From Orrella marina (GTDB lineage: Bacteria; Pseudomonadota; Gammaproteobacteria; Burkholderiales; Burkholderiaceae_B), in contig NZ_CP028901.1 in the NCBI RefSeq assembly GCF_003058465.1, positions 930,001 through 994,000 of the forward strand: 64,000 bases of DNA, written 5' to 3'. The notes beneath the pieces are model-generated. The model saw only the letters and a list, made by a program, of their open reading frames with translations, was not told the origin of the DNA and did not search any database. Shown one piece after another: positions 18,986 to 28,444 of the stretch. Position numbers and translations under genes: made by a program. Each line of letters opens with the position of its first letter. Position 1 is the first letter of the stretch.

Positions 18986-19688
18986 GTTTTGCCGAGCCAC
19001 TTCTGCAAACGTGGGCGCGATCGGATTGGTACTGCGTAGACTTTGCCCGCATTCTGCGGGAGGGCTATCTTCCTTCCGCAAGTGTCCCACAGCCCTGACG
19101 TACTTGGATCCATAAAATCTCTCAAACCGCTGTAATTGCCATCGACTCACCGATATCCCCATTGGTCACGATCCATCCTTTGCTTGTGTCTGGTCTGATA
19201 CTTACGTTGTAAGTTGCGCTGGCAACTACAGGGCGGTCAGCATGTGACGATCATGGGATTCTCTCGTCTTGCGACTGGTGTCAGAGACCAAACAATTTTG
19301 GCGAAAGCACCTAACAGCCATCGAAGTCTCGCCGCTGAGCACCAAAGCCTGCGTCGAGCAACACCAGTAGATGACAAGATCCTGAATACGCGGGTGTATA
19401 GCTTCATTCTGACCCCGGGGTCAGGCAAAACGCGAGCCTGTTAAACTGACCGATGGAGTAAAAATCAAATCTGGCACCTGCGCTAGAGAAGGGTGAACTG
19501 TTGAGGCTGGACAGTTTTTTGCCTTGACGCGTCTGTTCTTTTGACATCTCGCGGCTTTCTGTAGCTCTTGCCTGCAATGCCAATCGCCAAGCATTGTGTA
19601 GTAAGCGACTCGAGGTTGTAGTGGCAAGTAGTTTGTTTCTGGCAAATGAGGTGTCCATGAAAATTAGACCACTACATTCATGTGAGTC
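18986..19688. other. Intergenic region between IS debris and decoration module
   Basis: About 700 bases without a supportable gene. It contains a 12-bp palindrome GACCCCGGGGTC near 19423-19434. It may include worn IS ends, but none could be assigned. Confidence 0.4.
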
Positions 19689-20804
19689 CTAGTGAAGACC
19701 CAAGGAATAGTTTTTTTTCATGTCCTGACCTGCACGTATCCTCTCCGGATCCTCATTACCCCAAATGCGTTGGAAAAGCGTGTCAGCAAGAAACTTGTTT
19801 CCCTCGTCAGAAAGGTGCCCCCCTGCATCCAGGAAATACATTTTGTCGGATGGTAGTGCGTTCGACAAATCGATGAGTTCTGGAAAGTCGAGTCTTGCCA
19901 ATTCTTGCCGGTAGCGACGGTATACCCGCTGCATCGCTAAAATGTGCTCTTTCGCTTGAGCTGTTTTTAGAAGGTTGTCAATATTGATATTTTCATCATA
20001 GGGCGTTGGAAGATAGACAATATGAAAAGGAACACCTTGCTTGCGGCCGAACTCAACCGCTTTCTCTATAGATAGTATTGAGCTGCGAATAGCCAGATCT
20101 AAACTTTCGCTGGATGCGCAGGGCTGTATCTTTTCATGGGTAGATTTATCCGCGATTCTGTTGGCCAGATAGACAAAAATATTCGACCGTGAATTCACTG
20201 CTGGTGTCTGCTTCGCCTGGCAGTCAACGTATATTTGGTAGCCAACACCGGCGAGGATGACAAAATCCGGTTTACCGTATTTTTTCTGCAAATCGTACCA
20301 ACGCAGTATGTTGTCCGTCGTCGGTTGACCTATGCCAGCATAGTTGTAAAGTCGGACATCCTTTAGTTCGTTTTCCAGATGCGCAGCAATTGTCTGATCA
20401 TCAGTGACTCCATAGCCGAATGCCGTTGACGAACCGAGCAATAGCCCGGTGCGACTTACCTTCTCCGGGGGATCTTGACCGTTATAGCGCAAGCCGTCAG
20501 CTGCTACATTAATATTTTTTGAGTGATATTCAGCGGCAATATTGCGAATTCCCGGTTCTTGCCTAACCGAAAAGAAACCCGACTCTGGTAGGACAATGTT
20601 CTGAGCTAAGCTAGGTTCGGCTGATCGGAAAGGCCACGTCTCAGAAACTTTATGTGTCAAATAGTTTTTAGTGGAAATGGCTAATGGATAGACAATATCA
20701 AGAAATCCACCAAGGAGGCAGAGCACGATAAAAAGCTGAAAGAGCCCAGTCAGACTCTTACGGATCCTCGTTCCGATTTTCGACTTTTCTGACTCCTCGC
20801 TCAT
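19689..20804 (-). CDS. Membrane-anchored SGNH/GDSL-like hydrolase or acyltransferase partner
   Basis: 371-aa protein with one N-terminal membrane segment (LTGLFQLFIVLCLLGGFLD) and the rest predicted periplasmic. SGNH features: the block I serine in LLLGSSTAFGYG, an Asn-containing YNYAGIGQPT, and the C-terminal catalytic pair in DAGGHLSDEGN. Such proteins usually add or remove acyl groups on cell-surface sugars. The ATG at 20804 is chosen because it lies 1 base after the carbamoyltransferase stop and avoids a 14-base overlap. It is last in a minus-strand set with sxtJ and the carbamoyltransferase. The substrate is unknown. Confidence 0.7.
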   Translation of the reverse strand: MSEESEKSKIGTRIRKSLTGLFQLFIVLCLLGGFLDIVYPLAISTKNYLTHKVSETWPFRSAEPSLAQNIVLPESGFFSVRQEPGIRNIAAEYHSKNINVAADGLRYNGQDPPEKVSRTGLLLGSSTAFGYGVTDDQTIAAHLENELKDVRLYNYAGIGQPTTDNILRWYDLQKKYGKPDFVILAGVGYQIYVDCQAKQTPAVNSRSNIFVYLANRIADKSTHEKIQPCASSESLDLAIRSSILSIEKAVEFGRKQGVPFHIVYLPTPYDENINIDNLLKTAQAKEHILAMQRVYRRYRQELARLDFPELIDLSNALPSDKMYFLDAGGHLSDEGNKFLADTLFQRIWGNEDPERIRAGQDMKKNYSLGLH

Positions 20805-20805
20805 A

Positions 20806-22635
20806 TCAGTCCATCTCAAGACGTGAAATATAATCAGTCACTAGCGTAATATCTTGGTCCACTTTACGCATCATGACGTTGCCGACAACTAATCGATCCA
20901 TACCGGTGGCCATGAAGCAGGTGAATGCTTCGGCTGGTGTGCAAACAATCGGTTCGTTCCGGACATTGAAACTGGTATTGATCAACATCGGGCAGCCGGT
21001 GAGGGTTTCGAATGCTTTTAGAAGAGCATGATAGCGAGGGCTTTGTTCGGCGTGAACGGTCTGCAACCTGGCGGAAAAGTCGGTATGCGTCACTGCCGGA
21101 ATATCGGAGCGCACGAGATACTGGTCCTTCAACCTATGATGGGCTGCTGCGTGTTGCGCGGATATTGTTCGGTGCTGTTCCGCTACTGTTGAAACGGTTA
21201 GCATATAGGGCGAGGTCGGTACGCTCATATCGAACCAGTCTGCGGCTGCTTCCGCCAAAACTGATGGGGCAAAGGGCCGGAAGCTCTCGCGAAACTTGAT
21301 CTTGAGATTAAACTTCTTCTGCATATCTGATCGACGAGGATCTCCGAGGATTGAGCGATTACCCAGCGCTCTGGGGCCAAATTCCATACGACCCTGGAAC
21401 CAGCCTACCACCTCGCCTGCCGCTAGTGCGGCAGCCGTCTCGTCAAATAGTGACTCATCCGGTACAACAGTGAAACGTGCCCCGCTGGCAGACAGCGCAG
21501 CTTCGACTTCACTAAGTGAAAATTCAGGACCCAGTGCGCTACCGCTCATTGCATCCGGGGAGCACACACGGCGCGGAGCTTTGACATGTAAGTGGTAGGC
21601 AGCAAGTGCCGCTCCAAGCGCTCCGCCCGCATCGCCTGCAGCGGGTTGTATCCATATATTATCGAAGGCACCATCGGCGGCAATCTTGCCGTTGGCCACA
21701 CAGTTAAGCGCCACCCCGCCAGCCAAACAGAGGTTCTTTTGGCCCGTTTCTCGAGCCAATGCCCGTGTCATGCGTAGAACGATATCTTCGGTGACTTGCT
21801 GGATTGAGGCCGCAATATCAGCATGAAAATCCTCGAGAGGGCTTTCTGGTAGTCGCGGTTGACGGCCGAACAGGTTGTGAAAGCGGGCATTTGTCATACT
21901 TAGCCCGGTACAGTAGTTGAAGTAACGCTGATTTAACCGAAAACTGCCATCTTCCTTAACATCAACGAGATGCTTGCGGATACTCTCGGCAAAGCGCGGC
22001 TTGCCGTAGGGTGCGAGACCCATGAGCTTGTACTCGCCAGAATTTACTCGAAAACCTGCATAAGTAGTGAAGGCAGAATATAGAAGGCCAAGTGAGTGAG
22101 GGAAAACCAACTCGCGAATAATCTTCAGTTCCGAGTCGCGGCCGATTGCCACAGATGTAGTCGCCCATTCCCCGACTCCGTCCATAGTCAGCACCAGAGC
22201 TTCTTCAAATGGTGAGGGATAAAAAGCCGAAGCCGCATGACTTAGGTGATGCTCGGAAAACAACAGGTCATCAGACGCGAACTGGCCTGGAGCGAGATCG
22301 TTGAGTTCTTTCGTTAGCAACGAGCGTTGAAACAGTTTCTCTTTCGCCCAAATCGGAAGACCTGCGCGAAAGCTAGCGAAGCCCTTCGGGGCGAAGCTTA
22401 TATAAGTCTCTAGAATACGTTCGAACTTGAGGAACGGCTTGTCATAAAACACAACATGGTCAATTGCAGAGCCTTGCGCGGCTTCAAGGCAGAAGCGGGT
22501 TGCATTGCGCGGAAAATCGGAATCCTGCTTTTTACGGGTGAACCGCTCTTCCTGTGCTGCTGCGACAACGATGCCATCACGAATCAAAGCGGCGGCACTA
22601 TCGTGATAGTAGGCAGAGATTCCGAGAATTTGCAT
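20806..22635 (-). CDS. Sugar O-carbamoyltransferase (NodU/CmcH family)
   Basis: 609-aa enzyme expected to transfer a carbamoyl group from carbamoyl phosphate, via carbamoyl-adenylate, to a sugar hydroxyl. The N-terminal Kae1-like domain has GISAYYHDSAAALIRDG, HHLSHAASAFYPS and TMDGVGEWATTSVAIG. The C-terminal YrdC-like part has the hallmark GRMEFGPRALGNRSILGDPR and NTSFNVRNEPIVCTP. The ATG at 22635 gives the canonical N-terminus; an earlier start at 22764 would add unrelated residues. It lies 10 bp after sxtJ. It probably decorates the surface polysaccharide. Confidence 0.9.
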   Translation of the reverse strand: MQILGISAYYHDSAAALIRDGIVVAAAQEERFTRKKQDSDFPRNATRFCLEAAQGSAIDHVVFYDKPFLKFERILETYISFAPKGFASFRAGLPIWAKEKLFQRSLLTKELNDLAPGQFASDDLLFSEHHLSHAASAFYPSPFEEALVLTMDGVGEWATTSVAIGRDSELKIIRELVFPHSLGLLYSAFTTYAGFRVNSGEYKLMGLAPYGKPRFAESIRKHLVDVKEDGSFRLNQRYFNYCTGLSMTNARFHNLFGRQPRLPESPLEDFHADIAASIQQVTEDIVLRMTRALARETGQKNLCLAGGVALNCVANGKIAADGAFDNIWIQPAAGDAGGALGAALAAYHLHVKAPRRVCSPDAMSGSALGPEFSLSEVEAALSASGARFTVVPDESLFDETAAALAAGEVVGWFQGRMEFGPRALGNRSILGDPRRSDMQKKFNLKIKFRESFRPFAPSVLAEAAADWFDMSVPTSPYMLTVSTVAEQHRTISAQHAAAHHRLKDQYLVRSDIPAVTHTDFSARLQTVHAEQSPRYHALLKAFETLTGCPMLINTSFNVRNEPIVCTPAEAFTCFMATGMDRLVVGNVMMRKVDQDITLVTDYISRLEMD

Positions 22636-22645
22636 GGAGCGTATG

Positions 22646-23014
22646 TCAGTAGGGCTGGGTGAAATTCGTGGTGTCTGAAGGGCGTTCAGTCCAGTAAGTG
22701 TCTGTCTTTGGATCAAACCGAAGCTCGAGCTGGTTGCGACCGCACAGACGCAAAAGCGCTGCACCAGGAGTAATGAATAAAAAATAGATCATGAAAAGTA
22801 CAACGTTGCTCATCACGCCATTTACTTTTTTTCCAAAGCGTGTCCACAATCGATTCGGCACCGTCAGCAGGCCTGGCGCGACGATAGCAACGAGGGCCAG
22901 CGACACAGCGACGACCGCAGTAGGCATATGGACAGGCTCTGCGCGCCACAATGGCAGCGTGGCGAAGAACCCAATGATGAAGCACCACACAAAACCAAAA
23001 ACCCTGTTGCTCAC
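22646..23014 (-). CDS. SxtJ-like small membrane protein
   Basis: About 122 aa with three hydrophobic segments (FGFVWCFIIGFFATLPLW, VVAVSLALVAIVAPGLL, NVVLFMIYFLFITPGAALL) and a C-terminal DPKTDTYWTER segment, as in SxtJ-family proteins next to carbamoyltransferases. The GTG at 23014 is preferred because an AGAGAG lies 7 bases upstream; an ATG at 23071 would give 141 aa. The family role is not established; linkage to carbamoyltransferase genes is the main clue. Confidence 0.7.
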   Translation of the reverse strand: MSNRVFGFVWCFIIGFFATLPLWRAEPVHMPTAVVAVSLALVAIVAPGLLTVPNRLWTRFGKKVNGVMSNVVLFMIYFLFITPGAALLRLCGRNQLELRFDPKTDTYWTERPSDTTNFTQPY

Positions 23015-23923
23015 TTTTGTCTCTCTATTTTTCAGCGCTAGTATTGCAACCAGATGAGTCTGGTACGGCATGCTGTGCGGTTTACGTCGCAGGCACCAAG
23101 CTTATCCCGCACGTGGCTCCAACAACTCTGTAGCCATACATCTTCAGCATTGAAAAGTGCGAAAGGTGGTATCTAACTTTTTCTGCACTTACTGAGCTCA
23201 TCACCAACAGATGGTGGCTTGATAGTTATGTGTACTGCGCATGATAAACCATGGCCGAAGCAATTCAAGTATGAGGGAGTCAGACAAATTGTTGAATGCA
23301 GTCGCGCCAGAGCTATTTGCTTTGCGTGTCGCTTTGGTACACAGCAATTGATCTGAACTTGTACAGCACGCTGGAGATCTGCGCAGGTTCGGATTCGGTG
23401 GATGCACAAACTTCAGTATGCAGTGTGAGTTCGGTGTCCAACAGCGGCGGCTGAGAAGGATGGCACACTCGTAACTGGATCGCAAGGAGCCAGGCAGTTC
23501 AACACTTTACTGGGCGCGCAGGTTGAGGTAGGTGTGTACGTCGCGTGAAGACGTTCGTGTCGAAAGTTTTGGAACAGTTTCGCAGACTGAGCTCAACGCA
23601 TTCACAAGTTTGAGTGGGCGCCGCGAATTGACTGTAAAAACTCTGATCCAGGCCCTTTAATGATTTATGATTGGCCCCGCGGCTGCAATTCGCACCCGCT
23701 ACTGCCGCTCACTTCAGAGCATCGCTTGAACACCTGATGGACGACGTTTCCGGCTTTAGATGAACCAGGATAGCCTGTACGAATGAATCAAGCGGTAAGG
23801 TGCCATCGCGCCAACACTCTGAGCAGCCCCCGCAGACTGGGGTCGCGTTGCCTGAAGGTTGGGCTTATGCCCGGTCAGCTCTAGTCTGCATTTGAGGACA
23901 TGTATTTTTCAGTGGAGTATTCC
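23015..23923. other. Divergent intergenic region inside the decoration module
   Basis: About 900 bases between the leftward sxtJ arm and the rightward DUF5989 arm. No gene is supportable. It should contain promoters for both arms. In many genomes these genes lie on one strand in a single run, so an IS or recombination event may have inverted one arm, but no IS end is recognisable here. Confidence 0.45.
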
Positions 23924-24076
23924 ATGAAGTTTCTAGTAGACCTTTTCGGGTTTCTGTTCAGCAAAAAATCGAGGCTGGTGTTAATCCCATTCTTGGCGGT
24001 GATCCTTTTGTTTGCGGCCATTTTTGTTGTGTTGGCCAATTCCTCCTGGGCGCCTTTTGTGTATGCGGTATTCTGA
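23924..24076 (+). CDS. DUF5989-type 50-aa membrane protein
   Basis: A very short gene with sequence MKFLVDLFGFLFSKKSRLVL followed by a single transmembrane stretch (IPFLAVILLFAAIFVVL) and the ending SSWAPFVYAVF. Length and sequence fit DUF5989 proteins that sit beside carbamoyltransferase, SxtJ and SGNH genes. A GTGGAG about 8 bases upstream supports the start. It ends 2 bases before the next gene. Probably a small partner in the membrane complex; no function is proven. Confidence 0.8.
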   Translation: MKFLVDLFGFLFSKKSRLVLIPFLAVILLFAAIFVVLANSSWAPFVYAVF

Positions 24077-24078
24077 AC

Positions 24079-25059
24079 ATGAGCAGCCGAAAATCTCCCA
24101 TGATGAGATTGCTTTCAGGAACATGCCTCGTGCTTGTGGGTTTGCTACTGGCTTTTGTTGCAGTTGAAGCTCTGGTGAGGGTGGCAACCTCCTCACAGCA
24201 GAACTATCTGATCGAGATGTGGCGCTATGCGACACTGCTCAAGCGAAGCAGTGCCGATCCTGTCGTGGGCCATGAACACATTCCCGGCGCATCCGCTTCG
24301 CTGCAAGGGGTTGATGTTTCCATTAACTCGCTTGGCATGCGCGGACCAGAACCAGACTTGACAACGCCTGGCAAGCATAAGGTCGTAATTATCGGCGACT
24401 CTACAGCCATGGGCTGGGGTATTCCGGAAAGCGAGACATTACGGGCACAAATCGCCGGCTACTTAGGCCCTGACGTTGAGGTAATGACGACTGGCGTCGG
24501 CAACATGAACATGACGCAGATTGTGGCCAACTGGTTGCGCTACTCAGACGTGATACGCCCGGATACGGTCATTGTACTGGCCACAGCACGTGCGCCTGCT
24601 GTGCAGAGTACTGAGGAGGCTGGATGGCTGGTACGCCATAGTCAAGCTTATGCCTTGCTTGTGTCCTTTGTCGAGATCGCGATGCACAATACCCCTGGCC
24701 AAGACGGCCTGGTAACGGGCTACGAGACTATGTGGAGCGGTGGGCCTGGACGCGTTGCTATGGATGAGGCGCTGGACCGTCTAAAGAAGGATCAGGCGAA
24801 GTATGGCTATCGTGTGTTGCTAATGCAAGTTCCGGAGCCGCACAGCTTTCAACCCTATCGGTTCCAATTTACCACCGACATCATGCAAGCGGAAAGCGAG
24901 AAGCGCGGCTGGACCTTTCTAGACCCACTGCCAGACCTGCAGCAACAGCCTGCCGAGAGCTATTGGGTGGCCAACAACGATGTTCATCCTAATGCAAAGG
25001 CCTTTCAAGTTATGGCGAATGTGCTGAAGCCACATTTGGACTCTATCCGGGAGCAGTAA
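24079..25059 (+). CDS. SGNH/GDSL-family periplasmic protein
   Basis: 326 aa with an N-terminal membrane anchor (LVLVGLLLAFVAVEALV) and a periplasmic SGNH domain: the block I GDS in VVIIGDSTAMGWG, a Gly/Asn block TTGVGNMNMTQIV, and a C-terminal NNDVHPNAKAF supplying the Asp-His pair. It lies 3 bases upstream of an MBOAT gene. The SGNH plus MBOAT pairing is the known arrangement for O-acylation of extracellular polysaccharides, with MBOAT passing acyl groups across the membrane and SGNH transferring them. Confidence 0.85.
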   Translation: MSSRKSPMMRLLSGTCLVLVGLLLAFVAVEALVRVATSSQQNYLIEMWRYATLLKRSSADPVVGHEHIPGASASLQGVDVSINSLGMRGPEPDLTTPGKHKVVIIGDSTAMGWGIPESETLRAQIAGYLGPDVEVMTTGVGNMNMTQIVANWLRYSDVIRPDTVIVLATARAPAVQSTEEAGWLVRHSQAYALLVSFVEIAMHNTPGQDGLVTGYETMWSGGPGRVAMDEALDRLKKDQAKYGYRVLLMQVPEPHSFQPYRFQFTTDIMQAESEKRGWTFLDPLPDLQQQPAESYWVANNDVHPNAKAFQVMANVLKPHLDSIREQ

Positions 25060-25062
25060 TCG

Positions 25063-26427
25063 ATGTTGTTTCAGTTGCCATCGTTTCTGCTTTTTTTCCT
25101 GATTTTTTGTGCTCTTTTCGCTTTCTGTCCCCGTAAGTTTCTGCTTAATTATGTCACTATCGCCAGCCTGGTCTTCTACGCGTGGTGGTACCCGCCTGCA
25201 GTTTTATTGCTGATCGCGTTGATTGTTGGTTGCTGGTTAATGTTGCAGCTCGTTTGGCGAGACCGACGTTGGTTGGCGCTTTGCGTGGTCTTGTCTTTGA
25301 TGCCGCTTGTGCTTTTCAAATACACGGACTTCTTGCTTGAGACCATCGATGGCATTTTAGGTATCGAGTCCCCGCGCCTTGGCTGGGCGTTGCCCCTTGG
25401 ATTGTCTTTCGTCACCTTTACCATCATTAGCTATCTGGTCGATACGGCACGCCAGCCGAGCCAGAAGCGACCGGGCTTCTGGCCGACAGCTGTATACCTG
25501 ACTTTCTTCCCTCACCTCATCGCCGGGCCAATCCTCCGCGCGAATCATATCCTGCCTCAGTTGCCTCGACTGGCAATTGCGTGGGCTGACTTTATGCCTA
25601 ACCTTGCTCTGTTCACAGTCGGCATGCTGAAGAAGGTGCTGGTGGCAGATCCAGTTGGTGCCTATGTCGACCAAGCCTACTCGTCGCATGCAACCCTATC
25701 GGGTTGGGAGTCTGTGGCGGCGATATTCGGCTTTTCGATTCAAATATATTGCGACTTCAGCGCCTACTCTGACATGGCGATTGCACTGGCGGGCATGTTG
25801 GGGATATCGTTTCCGGAGAACTTTCGCTCGCCTTATATTTCGACCTCGTTGGGTGAGGTCTGGCGGCGCTGGCACATTACCCTGAGTTTCTGGCTCCGTG
25901 ATTACGTGTTCAAGCCCCTACACGGTCGTCTGCACAAGTATGCCCGCCACCTCTCCATTGTTCTCACTATGATCGTTTCTGGCTTGTGGCATGGTGCAGC
26001 TTGGACCTTTATCGTTTGGGGGCTGGCCCAAGGGCTAATCATGGTTGTCGAGTCCATCAGCGGCTATCGCCGTTTCTCCGCAACTTCTTCAGGATGGCAG
26101 CGGGGATTCTGTATTCTCTTAACCTTCCTGGTTTGGAGTGTACTAACGGTGATCTTTAGGTCGCCTTCAATGTCTGTGGCCTATGACGTTGCAATTGGCA
26201 GCTTCGTGCGCGTCGGTTTGGGCGATTGGCCTGCTGCGGCGACCGTACCCGTGCTGCTTGGCGTTGGGTTGTTACTGCTGCATCCATTCGATCAAGTAGA
26301 CAAGATTCGTGCAGCGGCGGCACGTGTGCCGACGGCTATTTTAGCCCCGATGTGTCTTTTGTTGTGTCTTGGATGTGCGACCATTGCCTCGATGCAGCCA
26401 GCAAATTTCTATTACTTTGATTTTTAG
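25063..26427 (+). CDS. MBOAT-family O-acyltransferase
   Basis: 454-aa polytopic membrane protein of the AlgI/DltB type. About ten hydrophobic segments; conserved YCDFSAYSDMAIALAGMLG, SLGEVWRRWHITLSFWLRDY and the catalytic-His segment SGLWHGAAWTFIVWG. It would move an acyl group, usually acetyl, to the periplasmic side for sugar O-acylation together with the SGNH protein just upstream. The 3-bp spacing indicates one transcript with DUF5989 and SGNH. Confidence 0.92.
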   Translation: MLFQLPSFLLFFLIFCALFAFCPRKFLLNYVTIASLVFYAWWYPPAVLLLIALIVGCWLMLQLVWRDRRWLALCVVLSLMPLVLFKYTDFLLETIDGILGIESPRLGWALPLGLSFVTFTIISYLVDTARQPSQKRPGFWPTAVYLTFFPHLIAGPILRANHILPQLPRLAIAWADFMPNLALFTVGMLKKVLVADPVGAYVDQAYSSHATLSGWESVAAIFGFSIQIYCDFSAYSDMAIALAGMLGISFPENFRSPYISTSLGEVWRRWHITLSFWLRDYVFKPLHGRLHKYARHLSIVLTMIVSGLWHGAAWTFIVWGLAQGLIMVVESISGYRRFSATSSGWQRGFCILLTFLVWSVLTVIFRSPSMSVAYDVAIGSFVRVGLGDWPAAATVPVLLGVGLLLLHPFDQVDKIRAAAARVPTAILAPMCLLLCLGCATIASMQPANFYYFDF

Positions 26428-26855
26428 GCGGCTGTAAGGTACTGCAGGTTGGCGAGTTCATCTTGACACGTGATCCGTTGATGATTTGCCGAGATGGCAG
26501 GGTTCGTTGACTGCTCCTAATAGGCTTGTAGAGGGATTGAGTCACCGAAATTTGGTTGCACCCGGCGGCGACTCCGTGTGCACGCAACGATGTGCATATA
26601 TTTATGTCGCCGTATTCCCTTTTTGGTTGTACTTATACAGGGGAGTGATGCAGGAACCGGTATACCGAATCGTTCAGCCAGTTTTAAGATAGATTAGGCG
26701 TTGACAACCGCTTAAATAGATTTTGACCACGCCGGGATAGGCGATTTAACAAAAGCGGGAAGACCCATAGTCGTTTATCTCCTGTCCACATGCGACCATA
26801 GGTTAAGCCTCGATGTAGCCATACATTACCTGGAGTTGCTGAAGAAATAGACATT
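26428..26855. other. Intergenic region downstream of MBOAT
   Basis: About 430 bases without a recognisable gene or terminator, ending at the left inverted repeat of an IS1111-type element. It may contain the remains of whatever was displaced by IS movement. Confidence 0.4.
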
Positions 26856-26944
26856 ATGTATTGACCTGCCGAACCTCAAGCGACGCGGGTTACGCTGAAG
26901 GTTCGACAACCGAAGGCGCAGAGCCGTAATTGAGGAGGCAGGTC

Positions 26945-28066
26945 ATGAAAGAGTTTATCAAGTACGTCGGACTCGATGTCCACAAGTCCACCATTGCTGT
27001 GGCAATCGCCGAGGCAGGTACCAGTGAAGTACGCTACTTTGGAGAAATCAAGAATTCGCCCGAGGCGATAGACAAGGTGCTGCGTCAAATCAGCGCATCC
27101 GGTGCAGCCTTGTCTGTTTGCTACGAGGCAGGGCCTTGCGGCTATGAGGTGTACCGTCAGTTGACCCAGCAAGGCGTCAGTTGCATGGTGGTAGCGCCAT
27201 CGTTGATTCCGCGCAAATCCGGTGACCGGGTCAAGACCGATCGGCGAGACAGCCAGATGTTGGCCAGGCTTCATCGGGCCGGTGAGCTGACTTCTGTCTG
27301 GGTGCCAGGTCCCGAACAGGAGGCCCTGCGAGACCTGACTCGTGCGCGCTCCGATTTTGTCGCGTTGCAGACTCAGACGCGCCAGCGGCTGTCTGCCTTC
27401 TTGTTGCGTCATGGCAAGCGGTTCAATGGCAAGTGCAACTGGACGCAAGCGCACTTTCGCTGGATTGAGACGATCAAGTTTGGCAGCGCAGCGCAGCAGA
27501 TCGCGTTGCAGGAGTATGTCGATGCAGTTCTCTCGTTGCAAAGGCGCATCAAGGCAGTGGAGGCTCAAATTGACAAGGCGGCTCGCGAGTCTGCACTTTG
27601 GCCATTGATCCAGAACTACATGGCTATGCGGGGTATCAGTTTGATCACCTCAACGATCCTGGCGGCCGAACTCGGCGATCTGACCCGATTCGCAACGGCC
27701 CCGCAGCTGATGTCGTATCTGGGGCTGGTGCCAAGTGAGCACTCATCAGGTTCAAGCAAGGTGCGAGGAGGAATCACCAAGACAGGCAATGGACACGTAC
27801 GAAGAATACTGATTGAAGCCTCGTGGACCTATCGTCATATGGCACGCAAGACCAATACGTTGCAAAGGCGCGCGGAACAAACACCAGAGGTGATTCAGGA
27901 CATTGCATGGCGTGCACAAAAGCGGCTCTGTGCCCGCTATCGAACCTTGAATGCCCGGGGCAAACTCAAGGTGCAGACCTGCACGGCCATTGCCCGTGAA
28001 CTGGCTGGTTTTTTGTGGGCTATTGGGCAGGAAACCGGTCCGTTGCATGAGGTGACTCATGCGTAA
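26945..28066 (+). CDS. IS110-family (IS1111-type) recombinase A
   Basis: 373-aa DEDD/serine recombinase. The N-terminal RuvC-like Asp is in YVGLDVHKSTIAVAIAE, a Glu in CYEAGPCGYEVYRQL and Asp residues in KTDRRDSQMLARL. The C-terminal Tnp_20 domain has MRGISLITSTILAAELGDL, APQLMSYLGLVPSEHSSG and KTGNGHVRRILIEASW with the catalytic serine region. The ATG at 26945 follows a GGAGG and is preferred to 26930. Confidence 0.93.
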   Translation: MKEFIKYVGLDVHKSTIAVAIAEAGTSEVRYFGEIKNSPEAIDKVLRQISASGAALSVCYEAGPCGYEVYRQLTQQGVSCMVVAPSLIPRKSGDRVKTDRRDSQMLARLHRAGELTSVWVPGPEQEALRDLTRARSDFVALQTQTRQRLSAFLLRHGKRFNGKCNWTQAHFRWIETIKFGSAAQQIALQEYVDAVLSLQRRIKAVEAQIDKAARESALWPLIQNYMAMRGISLITSTILAAELGDLTRFATAPQLMSYLGLVPSEHSSGSSKVRGGITKTGNGHVRRILIEASWTYRHMARKTNTLQRRAEQTPEVIQDIAWRAQKRLCARYRTLNARGKLKVQTCTAIARELAGFLWAIGQETGPLHEVTHA

Positions 28067-28440
28067 GTACAACATCCAGACGGAATGTCGGCATCGTGAG
28101 TTAACCACCGCGCCGCTCGCCTTGCGCGTGAAAGGCGCGCGCGGCGGCGCCGTGGATAACTCAACCCGGTAAGGAGCCAGCAAATGACGATCACACAACG
28201 TGCAGGTAGCGAAATGAGCAACGGTGGGAGAACCCTCGAACGTACTATGAGGCATCCAGCGATGGAATGACCCTCGAAATTAGAGAGAGGCAGCTCCGCG
28301 ACGAATCGCTTGTCATGCGGTACCCAACCCGCGCATATCAGATTGATCAACCGTCGGAATGCCGCTCGTTTCGCTACCTGCACGCTGTGTGGGTGCTATG
28401 TAACGCCAAAATTTAAAAGCTATGTGAAGAAACCAGTTGA
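28067..28440 (+). ncRNA. Candidate seekRNA/bridge-RNA region of IS1111-type element A
   Basis: About 370 non-coding bases between the recombinase stop and the right inverted repeat. In IS1111-type elements the guide RNA is reported to be encoded downstream of the transposase, so this is where it should be. The region includes a 65-base imperfect palindrome at 28098-28162. Placement is by family analogy; the guide loops were not identified. Confidence 0.35.
28098..28162. repeat. 65-bp palindrome with variable loop (copy 1)
   Basis: Begins GAGTTAACCACCGCGCCGC and ends GGCGGCGCCGTGGATAACTC; the arms pair with two mismatches over about 19 bases. A second copy at 40259-40324 has the same arms but a different central sequence, and lies inside another IS1111-type element, on the other side of the recombinase. 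Confidence 0.8.
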
Positions 28441-28444
28441 CAGG

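Noticed and set aside
23201..23485. 94-codon minus-strand frame between the two decoration arms
   Set aside because: No recognisable motif, no ribosome-binding site, and composition unlike the neighbouring genes.
28067..28440. Defined guide-RNA loops for IS1111-type element A
   Set aside because: The region is right by analogy, but target- and donor-binding loops could not be matched to the flanks by eye, so only the region is listed, with low confidence.
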